This document shows positions 1 through 8,304 of a stretch of 64,000 nucleotides of DNA, piece by piece. The notes under the pieces were generated by a model that saw nothing but the letters and a program-made list of their open reading frames with translations, was not told the origin of the DNA and ran no database searches. The DNA lies in contig JBALXI010000010.1 in assembly GCA_036960605.1 (NCBI GenBank), positions 75,418 to 139,417 of the forward strand, written 5' to 3'. The first letter of the stretch is position 1, and every line of letters starts with the position of its first letter. A program made the position numbers and the translations under genes. The DNA is from Oleispira sp036960605 (GTDB lineage: Bacteria; Pseudomonadota; Gammaproteobacteria; Pseudomonadales; Oceanobacteraceae).

Positions 1-438
1 CCAGGCATAGGTTAGCTTTTTCCATGCATCTGTCGGTAGCGATAAATTCTGCCCCATCATACGTTCTAATATGGTTTTCTTGCCAATGAAACAGCTGCCT
101 AAGAAAGCCGCAGCAAACAACCAGTTTACGACGGTCGGTTTCCATTGAATGAAAGTCTTATCTTGTAGAATTACAGTTGCACCGCCCATGACAACAACCA
201 GTGCCAATGTCACTAGGTGCATGGTTTCAACTTTACCTGTTGATATTTTGGTGTACAGAATCTGCAGAATGGTCGCCGGAATTAATACTGCGGTGGCCAA
301 TACGATGGCTGGCATGTCGGTGAGATATTGAATCTGATCAGCATTTAACAGCGGGCTGATCGTTTCAATGCACTGTGGCGCCATTTTATAAACAATAAAA
401 AAGATGACGATTGGGAGAAAATCAATGAGTAACTTCAT
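1..438 (-). CDS. yciB: Septation protein A / YciB family, C-terminus cut by window edge
   Basis: Reading the minus strand from an ATG at 438 gives 146 codons that run off the left edge with no stop. The product is strongly hydrophobic and begins MKLLIDFLPIVIFFIVYKMA. It has several membrane segments and the polar stretch QWKPTVVNWLFA, which fits YciB/IspZ, an inner-membrane protein of about 180-200 residues linked to envelope integrity and septation. It is divergent from rnm, with 54 bases between the two starts. About the last 40-50 residues should lie outside the window. The family assignment rests on the remembered N-terminal sequence pattern. Confidence 0.9.
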   Translation of the reverse strand, partial: MKLLIDFLPIVIFFIVYKMAPQCIETISPLLNADQIQYLTDMPAIVLATAVLIPATILQILYTKISTGKVETMHLVTLALVVVMGGATVILQDKTFIQWKPTVVNWLFAAAFLGSCFIGKKTILERMMGQNLSLPTDAWKKLTYAW

Positions 439-492
439 TTGTGGATCAATATCCTAGGGCATACAATGGGGGGGTATTATTGAGGAATTTTT

Positions 493-1329
493 ATGGCTTC
501 GCAAATCGACCTTCATTGTCATACCACAGCATCCGATGGCGCCTTGGCTCCAGAGGCTTTAATCGATCGCGCAATTGATCGAAATGTAAGCACTTTAGCG
601 ATTACAGATCACGATACCCTCGCCGGTTATCGTCAGGTTGTAGGCTATGCAAAAGAGCGCGGCTTGAATTTAATTCCGGGCATCGAATTGTCGTCGCAGT
701 GGCGTGGCATGGGTATTCATGTAGTGGGTTTGAATATGGACCCGACCCATCCTGTTATCGTCGAAGCTGAGCGCAGCCAGACTGAAGTTCGTCGTGAACG
801 GGCAAAAACCATTGCCAAGCGCTTAGAAAAAACGCTGCAAAAAGAAATTGATTTTGCTGCCGTAGAAGCGTTAGCCGGTGGCGAGGTGGGGCGCCCACAC
901 TTCGCGCAGTATCTGGTAGAGGCAGGCATGGTGAGTGATCGCCAAATGGCCTTTAAAAAGTATTTAGGGGCTGGCAAGATCGGCGATGTGAAATCTGGCT
1001 GGCCAGAAATGGAAACCGTGGTTAAATGGATAATTCAAAGTGGCGGCCAGGCTGTGCTCGCGCATCCTCATCATTATAAATTGACGCGTACTAAATTATT
1101 AGATTGTGTGGCGGCGTTTCAGCACGCAGGTGGCCAAGCGATGGAAATTTGCTGTGGCTTGATGGATCGAAATCAATCAGGCCAGTTGAAGAAAATTGCC
1201 ATGGATGAAAATTTGTTAGGTTCTTGTGGCAGTGACTTCCATGGGCCGAATAAATTTGGTTTGGATTTAGGGGTAATGCCTACCTTTCCTAAACCGGAAG
1301 AAGTTATGGGTGTTTGGACCAACTTTTAA
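493..1329 (+). CDS. rnm: PHP-domain phosphoesterase, 5'-3' exoribonuclease Rnm (RNase AM / YciV / TrpH)
   Basis: 278 residues, the usual length of the family. The PHP metal-binding motifs are present: DLHCHTTASDG at residues 6-16, ITDHDT around 37-42, a central GRPHFAQYL motif, AHPHHYKL around 192-199, and a C-terminal GSDFHGPN. Characterised members are trinuclear-metal 5'-3' exonucleases that trim 5' ends of 5S and 23S rRNA and also degrade short oligonucleotides and pAp. The older name TrpH comes from proximity to trp genes. It lies just upstream of yciO, a conserved pairing in gammaproteobacteria. The ATG start immediately precedes the conserved Q-I-D-L-H motif. A cytoplasmic location is expected. 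Confidence 0.92.
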   Translation: MASQIDLHCHTTASDGALAPEALIDRAIDRNVSTLAITDHDTLAGYRQVVGYAKERGLNLIPGIELSSQWRGMGIHVVGLNMDPTHPVIVEAERSQTEVRRERAKTIAKRLEKTLQKEIDFAAVEALAGGEVGRPHFAQYLVEAGMVSDRQMAFKKYLGAGKIGDVKSGWPEMETVVKWIIQSGGQAVLAHPHHYKLTRTKLLDCVAAFQHAGGQAMEICCGLMDRNQSGQLKKIAMDENLLGSCGSDFHGPNKFGLDLGVMPTFPKPEEVMGVWTNF

Positions 1330-1335
1330 TGTTGG

Positions 1336-1467
1336 ATTGGGTGTCTTAAATTAAACGCCGACGGGGGGAGTATTCGATATGATCCCCTCATGCTGAGCGT
1401 AAGCAAATAGCGGTTAATCCCCATACTGTGCCAAACTAAAACTACGGCGTTTAAAAACACACCCAAT
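1336..1467. repeat. Imperfect inverted repeat between rnm and yciO (MITE-like or cruciform)
   Basis: The left arm contains ATTGGGTGT (1336-1344) and TTAAACGCCG (1351-1360). The right arm contains the exact complements in mirror order, CGGCGTTTAA (1445-1454) and ACACCCAAT (1459-1467). About 84 bases lie between the arms, and these hold a smaller dyad with GGGG near 1365 and CCCC near 1384. The unit fills most of the rnm-yciO gap. It could be a short non-autonomous transposon-like element or a long regulatory hairpin. I could not identify a target-site duplication. Confidence 0.6.
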
Positions 1468-1492
1468 ATCAGCAAATAAATAAGGATCAATC

Positions 1493-2116
1493 GTGAGTCA
1501 ATTTTTTCAGATACACCCAGAAAATCCGCAAGCGCGTTTGGTTAAGCAAGCGGTAGAAATTATCCAGAAAGGGGGGTTGGTCGTATTGCCGACCGACTGT
1601 GCCTATATTTTGGTTTGTCATATCGGTGATAAATCGGCGATGGAGCGGGTAAAAACTCTACGTGAATTAGACGATAAGCATAACTACACCTTGGTTTGTC
1701 GAGATCTCTCCGAGTTATCGAATTATGCCAAAGTGAATAATGCGACGTATCGCCAGCTTAAACAGCATACGCCGGGTGCATTTACCTTTATTTTGGATGC
1801 GACTAAAGAAGTGCCTAAGCGCTTAATTCAGCCAAAGAAGAAAACCATCGGCATGCGAGTGCCGGATAATGCGATCTTGCAGGCCATACTAGAAGAATTG
1901 AATGAACCGTTAATGTCGACGTCTTTGATTATGCCTGGAGATGAATTACCGCTTTCAGATCCGTATGAAATTCGTCAGATGTTAGAGCATCGTCTCGACC
2001 TTGTTATTGATGGTGGCTACTGTGGGTTTGAGGCGACTACCGTGCTTGATTTAACCGGCGATGAGGTTGCATTGCTGCGTCAAGGTGTCGGTGATGCCTC
2101 CGCTTTCTTGGAATAG
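1493..2116 (+). CDS. yciO: YciO, Sua5/YrdC/YwlC-family protein
   Basis: 207 residues, one YrdC-like domain. Recognisable features are the start of the nucleotide-binding fold (GGLVVLPTDCAYIL, about residues 27-40), the K-x-R-like segment MERVKTLRELDDKHNYTLVC, TPGAFTFIL and the RVPDN motif. YrdC/TsaC relatives make threonylcarbamoyl-AMP for tRNA t6A. YciO is a paralogue whose exact cellular role is less settled. The start is GTG at 1493, with an AAGGA element about seven bases upstream. It follows rnm and precedes trpS, as in Pseudomonas-type genomes. Confidence 0.9.
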   Translation: MSQFFQIHPENPQARLVKQAVEIIQKGGLVVLPTDCAYILVCHIGDKSAMERVKTLRELDDKHNYTLVCRDLSELSNYAKVNNATYRQLKQHTPGAFTFILDATKEVPKRLIQPKKKTIGMRVPDNAILQAILEELNEPLMSTSLIMPGDELPLSDPYEIRQMLEHRLDLVIDGGYCGFEATTVLDLTGDEVALLRQGVGDASAFLE

Positions 2117-2298
2117 TCTTCGTTAACAGATTATTATTAGCTCATTAATGCTCAGTACAGGGAGGATAGTCGAACTTAGCTGCTAAATTAGTTCTTAATT
2201 TAGGGGCGTAATTTAGGTATGATGGCGGGTTTTCGCGCCGCGTCTTCTATCTAGATCAATATTCGGCGATCAGTATTCGTGTAATAAGTGAGCATTTG

Positions 2299-3318
2299 AT
2301 GAGCAAGCAACGAGTTTTAACCGGAATTACCACCACAGGTACTCCGCATCTTGGTAACTATGTCGGCGCTATTCGCCCAGCGCTTGAAGCCAGTCAAAAT
2401 AGTGATATCGACTCGTTCTTCTTCTTGGCAGATTATCACGCCTTAATCAAATGCCAAGACCCTAAGCTTGTTCACCAATCTACCATGGAAATTGCGGCAA
2501 CCTGGCTAGCGCTCGGGTTAGATACCGACAATACTATGTTCTATCGTCAATCTGATATTCGTGAAATCTCTGAATTAACCTGGATGCTGAACTGTGTCTG
2601 CGGCAAAGGTTTAATGAACCGTGCCCACGCTTACAAAGGCGCAGTCGATGCCAATGTTGAAAATGGCGAAGATGCTGATAAAGCCATTACCATGGGGCTG
2701 TTTAGCTACCCAGTATTGATGGCGGCTGACATCGTTATGTTTGGCGCCAATAAAGTTCCTGTCGGTAAGGATCAGATCCAACACGTTGAAATGGCTCGTG
2801 ACTTGGCTCAACGTTTTAACCACATCTATGCCAGCAAAAAGCAGCCGATCTTAACCTTGCCTGAATATGTCGTCGACGAGAATGTTGCCATTTTACAAGG
2901 TTTAGACGGCCGTAAAATGAGTAAGAGCTATGGCAATACGATTCCCTTGTTCTTAACTGAGAAGAAACTGCAAAAGCACATCAATAAAATTCAGACTAAC
3001 TTGCTTGAACCCGGCGAAGCGAAAGACCCTGACGGTTCGACCGTATTTCAAATCTGGAATGCCTTTGCCAGCAAAGATCAGGTTGCTGAAATGCGTCAGG
3101 CATTTGCGGAAGGCATTGGTTGGGGGGATGCCAAGAAGCGCTTGTTTACCTTGATTAATGAAGAGGTAAGCGAAGGCCGTGAGCGCTATAACGACTTGCT
3201 AACGCGCCCACAAGATATTGAAGAAGAATTGCAAAAGGGTGCTGCCAAAGCGCGCATTCAAAGCCAGCGCATGATGGATGATGTCCGTCAGGCCGTTGGC
3301 ATCTACAGCCTTAAATAA
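2299..3318 (+). CDS. trpS: Tryptophanyl-tRNA synthetase
   Basis: 339 residues from the ATG at 2299; a TTG directly before it at 2296 is a less likely start. This is a class I aminoacyl-tRNA synthetase that charges tRNA-Trp. The HIGH-type signature is GTPHLGNYVGAI near residues 14-25 and the KMSKS loop is KMSKSYGN near residues 207-214. The DQIQHVEMARDLAQRFN stretch and the C-terminal anticodon-binding helices are typical of the long proteobacterial form. It ends 7 bases before scpA, so trpS-scpA-scpB are probably co-transcribed. The 180-base gap upstream likely holds the promoter. Confidence 0.96.
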   Translation: MSKQRVLTGITTTGTPHLGNYVGAIRPALEASQNSDIDSFFFLADYHALIKCQDPKLVHQSTMEIAATWLALGLDTDNTMFYRQSDIREISELTWMLNCVCGKGLMNRAHAYKGAVDANVENGEDADKAITMGLFSYPVLMAADIVMFGANKVPVGKDQIQHVEMARDLAQRFNHIYASKKQPILTLPEYVVDENVAILQGLDGRKMSKSYGNTIPLFLTEKKLQKHINKIQTNLLEPGEAKDPDGSTVFQIWNAFASKDQVAEMRQAFAEGIGWGDAKKRLFTLINEEVSEGRERYNDLLTRPQDIEEELQKGAAKARIQSQRMMDDVRQAVGIYSLK

Positions 3319-3325
3319 ATAGAAA

Positions 3326-4381
3326 ATGACAAATACAACAGACTCTCAGAATGAAGACGTGCCGGTATTAACTGAAACTAACCAGTTAGAAGCCCCGGTG
3401 TCTGTCGTTCAAGAGGCTGTTGCTCACGAGGCGGCTAAAAAAATGCCGACTGCTCGTCAAAAAGAAATGCCTTTTGCCTTGATTCAAGGGCAACCAATGA
3501 CGCAGCTACCGATGGATTTATACATTCCACCGGATGCATTGGAAATTATTTTAGAGCAGTTTGAAGGCCCACTCGATTTACTGTTATACCTAATTCGCAA
3601 GCAAAACCTCGATATTCTAGAAGTGAACGTTGCTGAAATTACCGCCCAGTATATTGGCTACATCGACTTGATGGAGTCTATGCAGCTTGAAATGGTGGGT
3701 GAGTATTTGGTTATGGCAGCCATGCTGGCTGAAATTAAAAGCCGTATGTTATTGCCTCGTAGTAAAGACGGTGAAGAAGAGGAAGAGGGCGATCCTCGAG
3801 CGGAATTGATTCGTCGCTTACAAGAGTACGAACGCTTTAAGAAAGCCGCTGAAGAAATGGAAGAGTTGCCGCGTATGGGGCGTGATAACTTCATTGCGGA
3901 AGTCGATGCGCCTGAAAAAATTCAACAGCGTGCGCATCCCGATGTTGATATGAAAGAACTCATGTTAGCCATGGGGGCGATAATGCGTCGTGCCCAAATG
4001 TTTGAAAAACACGAAGTTGCCAAAGAAGTATTATCAACGCGGGAGCGTATGTCGAACATTTTGGCGGCGCTAAAAGGCGGACACTTTGTAAGTTTTGCAG
4101 ATTTATTTACTCCTGAAGAAGGTCGCCTTGGCGTTGTAGTTACTTTCTTGGCGATGTTGGAACTGATTAAAGAATCGTTATTAGACATCGTGCAGCACGA
4201 ATTATTAGGGCCAATTCACGTTAAGGCCAGAGTCGATGGCCCAGGTCACATTGAATCCAGCCTTTTAGAGGTAAATTATGCCTCTGAATTTGATACTCCA
4301 GAAGACGATGTATTAGCAGGCAATAATTCTGAAGACGATGCTTCGGAAAATAATAGAGAAGAGCTTCATGGAACTGATTAA
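3326..4381 (+). CDS. scpA: Segregation and condensation protein A (kleisin)
   Basis: 351 residues. The conserved kleisin core starts around residue 73 with FEGPLDLLLYLIRKQNLDILEVNVAEIT, followed by YLVMAAMLAEIKSRMLLP. The C-terminal winged-helix region carries VVTFLAMLELIKE. ScpA bridges the SMC ATPase heads and recruits ScpB for chromosome compaction. The roughly 70-residue N-terminal extension before the core is longer than in Bacillus but occurs in Pseudomonas relatives. The end overlaps the scpB start by 14 bases, implying translational coupling. The DDVLAGNNSEDDASENN tail is acidic and probably disordered. Confidence 0.94.
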   Translation: MTNTTDSQNEDVPVLTETNQLEAPVSVVQEAVAHEAAKKMPTARQKEMPFALIQGQPMTQLPMDLYIPPDALEIILEQFEGPLDLLLYLIRKQNLDILEVNVAEITAQYIGYIDLMESMQLEMVGEYLVMAAMLAEIKSRMLLPRSKDGEEEEEGDPRAELIRRLQEYERFKKAAEEMEELPRMGRDNFIAEVDAPEKIQQRAHPDVDMKELMLAMGAIMRRAQMFEKHEVAKEVLSTRERMSNILAALKGGHFVSFADLFTPEEGRLGVVVTFLAMLELIKESLLDIVQHELLGPIHVKARVDGPGHIESSLLEVNYASEFDTPEDDVLAGNNSEDDASENNREELHGTD

Positions 4382-5897
4382 GCTAAAACAAATTGTTGAA
4401 GCGGCTTTAATGGCCAGCGGCGAAGTGCTTTCAATTGAGCGCTTACAGTTATTATTTGATGATTTTGATAAGCCTAAAAGCCCTCAGATTAAAGAAGCAC
4501 TCGAAAGCTTGATGGAGGATTTTACCGATCGTGGCATCGAGCTGGTGGAAGTCGCTTCAGGTTATCGTTTACAGGTCCGCAAAGAGGTAGCTCCTTGGGT
4601 CACTCGCTTATGGGATGAAAAGCCACAGCGCTATTCCAGAGCCCTGCTCGAGACCATGTCATTGATCGCTTATCGTCAGCCGATTACGCGTGGCGATATT
4701 GAGAATGTAAGGGGTGTAGCGGTCAGCAGTAATATTATTCGCACCTTGTTAGAGCGCGAATGGGTACGCGTTGTTGGCTACCGAGATGTACCAGGTCGTC
4801 CGGCGATGTATGCGACGACAAAAGAATTTTTGGACTACTTCAGTCTTAAGAGCTTGGATGAGTTGCCAAGCTTGGACGAAATTCGCGAAATTGACGATGC
4901 CAATCAGAATCTAGATTTTATCAACGCCGAGAAAAAAGCCTCTGCAACACGCGAATATGATTTTGATAATGAAGATGAGGTGGCAACACGTGGGGAAGAA
5001 ATCCTTGCAGAAACTGAATTGGAATTAGAAGAAGCGCAAAGACTGGTTCAACAGGTTGAAGATAATGTCTTCAATAAGCCGAGCGAAGCAGAATTGGCCG
5101 CCGATCGAGAAGCTGAGCGCGAAGCGAAAGCCGAAGAGGAGCGACTGGCTGAAGAAGCACTGGCGGAAAGAAGGCTAGCCGATAAGTTTGAGCAGCCTTC
5201 ATTTGCCGAGATGGCGAATAAAACGCAGCAAAGATTGTCTTCTGACTCCGATACGAACGATGGACCATCTACAGTCGATCTCGCTGATAAAATTGCTGAT
5301 CACCAAGCGCGTTTAGCGGGTATCAATACCGGTGCAACGGATACTCGTATTGAAACGTTAACGGCAGAGCAGCCAGAAGAAAAGCTAACACTTCTGCAGC
5401 AGCAAGAGCAATTGATGCAGCAGTTGATGCAAGACGAATCGCAGCGTCAGGCTCAGCAAAGTACTGATGTGAGCACTGCAGTCGAGGCATCTTCGGCTGA
5501 GAGTGATTTCTCGGGCAAGTTTGCCCAGGCTTATAATACGGAAGTTGTTGCGGATACCTCTTCTGTTGTGGCTACCGAAGCTTCGAACACGGATGAGCAT
5601 TATGACGCTGAGTTGTTGGCTGAAGCGGATGCAGAAAAAGAATTAATAGAACAAGAGCTTTTAGAGCAAGAACAATTAAAACAAGAACAATTAGAGCAGG
5701 AAGCCACGGCTGAACGTGAGCTTATGGAGCAGGAAGCTCTAGAAAATGAACTGATCGAGAAAGAGCGTCTTGAAGAAGAGGCGCTTGAAAATGAACTAGT
5801 CTTAGAGGATGACGCTGCAGAGCATAGCTCTTCGGCATCGGGTTCAGATTCCAGTAGCGGTTCAAGCACAAAGAAAAATTCCTTGTTTGACGACTGA
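4368..5897 (+). CDS. scpB: Segregation and condensation protein B with an unusually long acidic tail
   Basis: 509 residues from the ATG at 4368, against roughly 180-280 for typical ScpB. Residues 1-170 form the tandem winged-helix ScpB domain: LKQIVEAALMASGEVLS, LLETMSLIAYRQPITRGDIE, RGVAVSSNIIRTLLEREWVRVVG, PGRPAMYATT. After about residue 200 the protein is low-complexity, rich in Glu, Ala, Gln and Leu, with pentad repeats such as EQELL/EQEQL/KQEQL. It ends with a Ser-rich patch and a KKNSLFDD tip. Within the window it is in frame with no sign of frameshift. ScpB binds ScpA and completes the SMC-ScpAB condensin; the role of the tail is unknown. Confidence 0.93.
   Translation: MELIKLKQIVEAALMASGEVLSIERLQLLFDDFDKPKSPQIKEALESLMEDFTDRGIELVEVASGYRLQVRKEVAPWVTRLWDEKPQRYSRALLETMSLIAYRQPITRGDIENVRGVAVSSNIIRTLLEREWVRVVGYRDVPGRPAMYATTKEFLDYFSLKSLDELPSLDEIREIDDANQNLDFINAEKKASATREYDFDNEDEVATRGEEILAETELELEEAQRLVQQVEDNVFNKPSEAELAADREAEREAKAEEERLAEEALAERRLADKFEQPSFAEMANKTQQRLSSDSDTNDGPSTVDLADKIADHQARLAGINTGATDTRIETLTAEQPEEKLTLLQQQEQLMQQLMQDESQRQAQQSTDVSTAVEASSAESDFSGKFAQAYNTEVVADTSSVVATEASNTDEHYDAELLAEADAEKELIEQELLEQEQLKQEQLEQEATAERELMEQEALENELIEKERLEEEALENELVLEDDAAEHSSSASGSDSSSGSSTKKNSLFDD
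5640..5805 (+). repeat. Imperfect 15-bp coding tandem repeat in the scpB tail
   Basis: About ten degenerate units of 15 bases encode pentads of the form (E/K)(Q/E/N)E-x-L. The most regular stretch is around 5655-5700, with units such as GAGCAAGAACAATTA and AAACAAGAACAATTA. The repeats keep the reading frame, so copy-number change would lengthen or shorten the tail in five-residue steps. Confidence 0.75.
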
Positions 5898-5951
5898 TGT
5901 TAATTATTCGTTAAATATAACTGTATAAAGATTAAAGGTTACATAAGCACT

Positions 5952-6791
5952 ATGAATGAGAATGAGCGCTTACAAAAATTATTGGCTGTTGCTGGCATTG
6001 CTTCACGTCGTGAATTAGAACGTTGGATTGTTGATGGTCGCATCAAGGTTAATGGCGTAATTGCGGAGTTAGGTCAGCGTGCTAGTCACCTTGATAAGAT
6101 TCACGTAGACGGTAAAGAAGTTAAGCTAGAAAGCACGGGTAAAACTCGTCGTATTCTTGCGTATAACAAGCCGGAAGGTGAAGTCTGTACACAGCACGAC
6201 CCAGAAGGTCGTCCAACTGTATTCGATAAGCTGCCTAAGTTAAAAGGCGAGCGTTGGGTGAATGTAGGCCGTTTGGATATCAATACCAGCGGTTTGTTAT
6301 TGTTCACTACCGATGGCGAGTTGGCTAACAAGCTAATGCATCCTTCTTCGGGTATTGACCGTGAATACGCCGTGCGTGTTCGTGGAGAAGTCACCGAAAC
6401 CATGATCAGCAACTTAAAAACCGGCGTTATGCTAGAAGATGGCATGGCGAAGTTTACCGATGTTCAATACTTCGATGGCGATGGTTCAAACCAGTGGTAT
6501 CACGTGGTATTGATGGAAGGTAAAAAGCGCGAAGTGCGTCGTCTTTGGGATTCTCAGGGCGTCACAGTAAGTCGTCTTAAACGTGTTCGTTATGGTTGTA
6601 TCTTTATGCCTAAGCAAGTGCCAGTAGGTACTTGGATTGAATTGAAGCAAAAAGAATCTGATGATTTAAGTACGCTTGCCGGTGTAGAGACTAAGCCGAT
6701 TAAGCACCTTGATGGTCAAGAGAAAGAGAAGTACGATCGCCAAGCTCGTAAGCAAAAAGTTCGCCAGAAGACGACGTTTAAAAAACGCTAG
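5952..6791 (+). CDS. rluB: 23S rRNA pseudouridine(2605) synthase RluB
   Basis: 279 residues. An N-terminal S4 RNA-binding domain (residues 4-60: RLQKLLAVAGIASRRELERWI) is followed by the RsuA/RluB/E/F catalytic domain. The nucleophilic Asp is D109 in GRLDINTSGLLLF. The GKKREVRRLWDSQG motif near 195-208 and the Lys/Arg-rich C-terminal tail are typical of RluB. It modifies U2605 (E. coli numbering) in helix 93 of 23S rRNA. It sits 54 bases after scpB, which matches the conserved scpB-rluB pairing. RluF is excluded by context and by the QHDPEGRPTVFDKLP segment. Confidence 0.93.
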   Translation: MNENERLQKLLAVAGIASRRELERWIVDGRIKVNGVIAELGQRASHLDKIHVDGKEVKLESTGKTRRILAYNKPEGEVCTQHDPEGRPTVFDKLPKLKGERWVNVGRLDINTSGLLLFTTDGELANKLMHPSSGIDREYAVRVRGEVTETMISNLKTGVMLEDGMAKFTDVQYFDGDGSNQWYHVVLMEGKKREVRRLWDSQGVTVSRLKRVRYGCIFMPKQVPVGTWIELKQKESDDLSTLAGVETKPIKHLDGQEKEKYDRQARKQKVRQKTTFKKR

Positions 6792-6856
6792 TCGGTTTTT
6801 AGTGAGCTGTTAACGTCGCTGTGCGATTTTAAACAGTTAAAAGTGTTTTAAATAAA

Positions 6857-6895
6857 GAACCTGTTTTTGGTAATCTACCGAACTCAGGTTTTTTT
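6857..6895 (+). terminator. Probable Rho-independent terminator after rluB
   Basis: AACCTG (6858-6863) pairs with CAGGTT (6885-6890). An inner GGTA (6869-6872) pairs with TACC (6876-6879). A run of seven T residues starts at 6889. It closes the scpAB-rluB transcript ahead of the next gene. Confidence 0.7.
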
Positions 6896-6922
6896 AGTTT
6901 ACGTTGTGAATAGGTAAATACC

Positions 6923-7330
6923 ATGTCGAAGAGTTTTGAAGTTCAAGGGGTTATTCATTCTATTGGTGAAACCCAGTCGTTCGGCCAGAATGGCTTCACT
7001 AAGCGTGAGTTTGTGATCAAGCTAAGCGGTGAAGGCGAAAATCCAGCTTACCCTAGCTATGTCGCGCTTGAGTTATTGAAAGATAAGTGTGAATTGATGG
7101 ATCAGTATCAGTTGGGTCAGGAAATTATTGCCCATTTCAACTTGTCGGGTCGTCTCTGGGCTGCTCAAGGTAAGCCGGAGAAGTGCTTCACTAGTTTGCA
7201 GGCTTGGCGTATTGAAAGCCCTGATGCTAACTTTGGTGGCTCAGCGCCGGCGGCGGGTGGCGGTAACGATTTTAATATGGGTGGCTTTACGCCGTCTTCG
7301 AACAATTTTGACGAAGACGTTCCGTTTTAA
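6923..7330 (+). CDS. DUF3127 protein with OB-like domain and SSB-type acidic C-terminal tip
   Basis: 135 residues. Residues 1-100 match the remembered DUF3127 pattern: FEVQGVIHSIGETQSFGQNGFTKREFVIK, YPSYVALELLKDKC and FNLSGRLW, a small beta-rich fold akin to an OB fold. A Gly/Ala/Asn-rich linker (about 103-125) leads to the terminal residues NNFDEDVPF. This closely resembles the SSB-Ct peptide (DFDDDIPF in E. coli) that recruits repair and replication proteins. By architecture (OB-like fold, flexible linker, acidic-aromatic tip) it could bind single-stranded DNA or act as an SSB mimic or partner. It has its own transcript after the rluB terminator and converges on the next gene with a 12-base gap. 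Function is not established. Confidence 0.8.
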   Translation: MSKSFEVQGVIHSIGETQSFGQNGFTKREFVIKLSGEGENPAYPSYVALELLKDKCELMDQYQLGQEIIAHFNLSGRLWAAQGKPEKCFTSLQAWRIESPDANFGGSAPAAGGGNDFNMGGFTPSSNNFDEDVPF

Positions 7331-7341
7331 AACGACCTACG

Positions 7342-8253
7342 TCAGAAAGAAAGATAAAGACCTGTAAACAGACCATCGACCGCGGTGGTTCCTGCTGACC
7401 AGGTTTTATACCCAACCGTTGCGCCAGTGTGTTTGTAGTGATAATTAAAGCTGAATTGGTGCTCAGATAGCGAGCCACCTTCATAGTTGCTCCAAATAGG
7501 CTGGTATTCGAAGTGCCAATCCTTATGGTAGCGGTAACGTATCGGCATCGAAAATACGCTGCCGTCATGTTCTTGATTACCGTTCATTTTTCCCCGGCCA
7601 TAGGCCAGATCCCAGCTAAAGTCATTACCAAAGCTCATGCGATAATGCACCAGGAAATTAGAGAGAATTAGTGAATCGCCATTTTCTTGCAACTTGTTTT
7701 GGGAATAGCTCATCCCGATTAATCCATACCCCGCTTCAATTCGATGCAATTGTGCGTTGATGTCATCAGAACCCGCTAACCACTGCGAGCTTAATTTTAC
7801 CGTCGGTAGAATGGGGTCGCCGAGGGTGCGAAATAAGGTGCTTTTGTAATCGACTTGCTGAAATTCTGTATATTCAATTTTTGACATCTGGTTAATGGCA
7901 ACTAATTCTTGAGCATTTTTCAATTCGATAGGATCGATTCTATCCGGCTCATCGCGCTGATATCGTTCCATGCTGTTATCACCGGTATAAGCCATACCCT
8001 CAACGCCCACCTTAACGAGTGAAACGATGACCTCGACCATAACTTCGGCTACGGCACCGGCAATGGCGCCTCCAATACTGTTATCAGAGCTAGAGTCTGA
8101 AGAATTGGAGCTGTTATTTGAGGTGTTAGAACTTGATGATTGGGTCGATTCAGATTCTAAACTGTCTAGCTTACCCGCTTGAGCAGTAGAGATACCAAGA
8201 CTGATGATCAGAGTCGGTATAAAAAGAGTCGTTATAAAGAAAGGAGCTTTCAT
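7342..8253 (-). CDS. Secreted protein of unknown function, probable outer-membrane beta barrel
   Basis: 303 residues. A clear signal peptide (residues 1-26, MKAPFFITTLFIPTLIIS... ending AQAG) is followed by a Ser/Asn-rich low-complexity linker (about 30-58) and a hydrophobic Gly/Ala/Val segment (60-90). The C-terminal half has alternating hydrophobic and aromatic strands (FLVHYRMSFGNDFSWDLAYGRG, HFEYQPIWSNYEGG, HQFSFNYHYKHTG). It ends GLYLSF with a terminal phenylalanine, the usual outer-membrane barrel signature. I recognise no named family. It is followed on the same strand, 51 bases upstream of its start, by the thioredoxin gene, so the two may share a transcript. Confidence 0.75.
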   Translation of the reverse strand: MKAPFFITTLFIPTLIISLGISTAQAGKLDSLESESTQSSSSNTSNNSSNSSDSSSDNSIGGAIAGAVAEVMVEVIVSLVKVGVEGMAYTGDNSMERYQRDEPDRIDPIELKNAQELVAINQMSKIEYTEFQQVDYKSTLFRTLGDPILPTVKLSSQWLAGSDDINAQLHRIEAGYGLIGMSYSQNKLQENGDSLILSNFLVHYRMSFGNDFSWDLAYGRGKMNGNQEHDGSVFSMPIRYRYHKDWHFEYQPIWSNYEGGSLSEHQFSFNYHYKHTGATVGYKTWSAGTTAVDGLFTGLYLSF

Positions 8254-8304
8254 TGATTTATAGTATTCCGTTACGTGTTGAGTCTATTGTAACTAAAGCT
8301 TCTA

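Noticed and set aside
5600..5869. Ser-rich open frame on the minus strand inside scpB
   Set aside because: It is the antisense shadow of the Glu/Leu-codon repeat tail; composition comes from reading GAA/GAG/CTT complements, and no start region or motif supports it.
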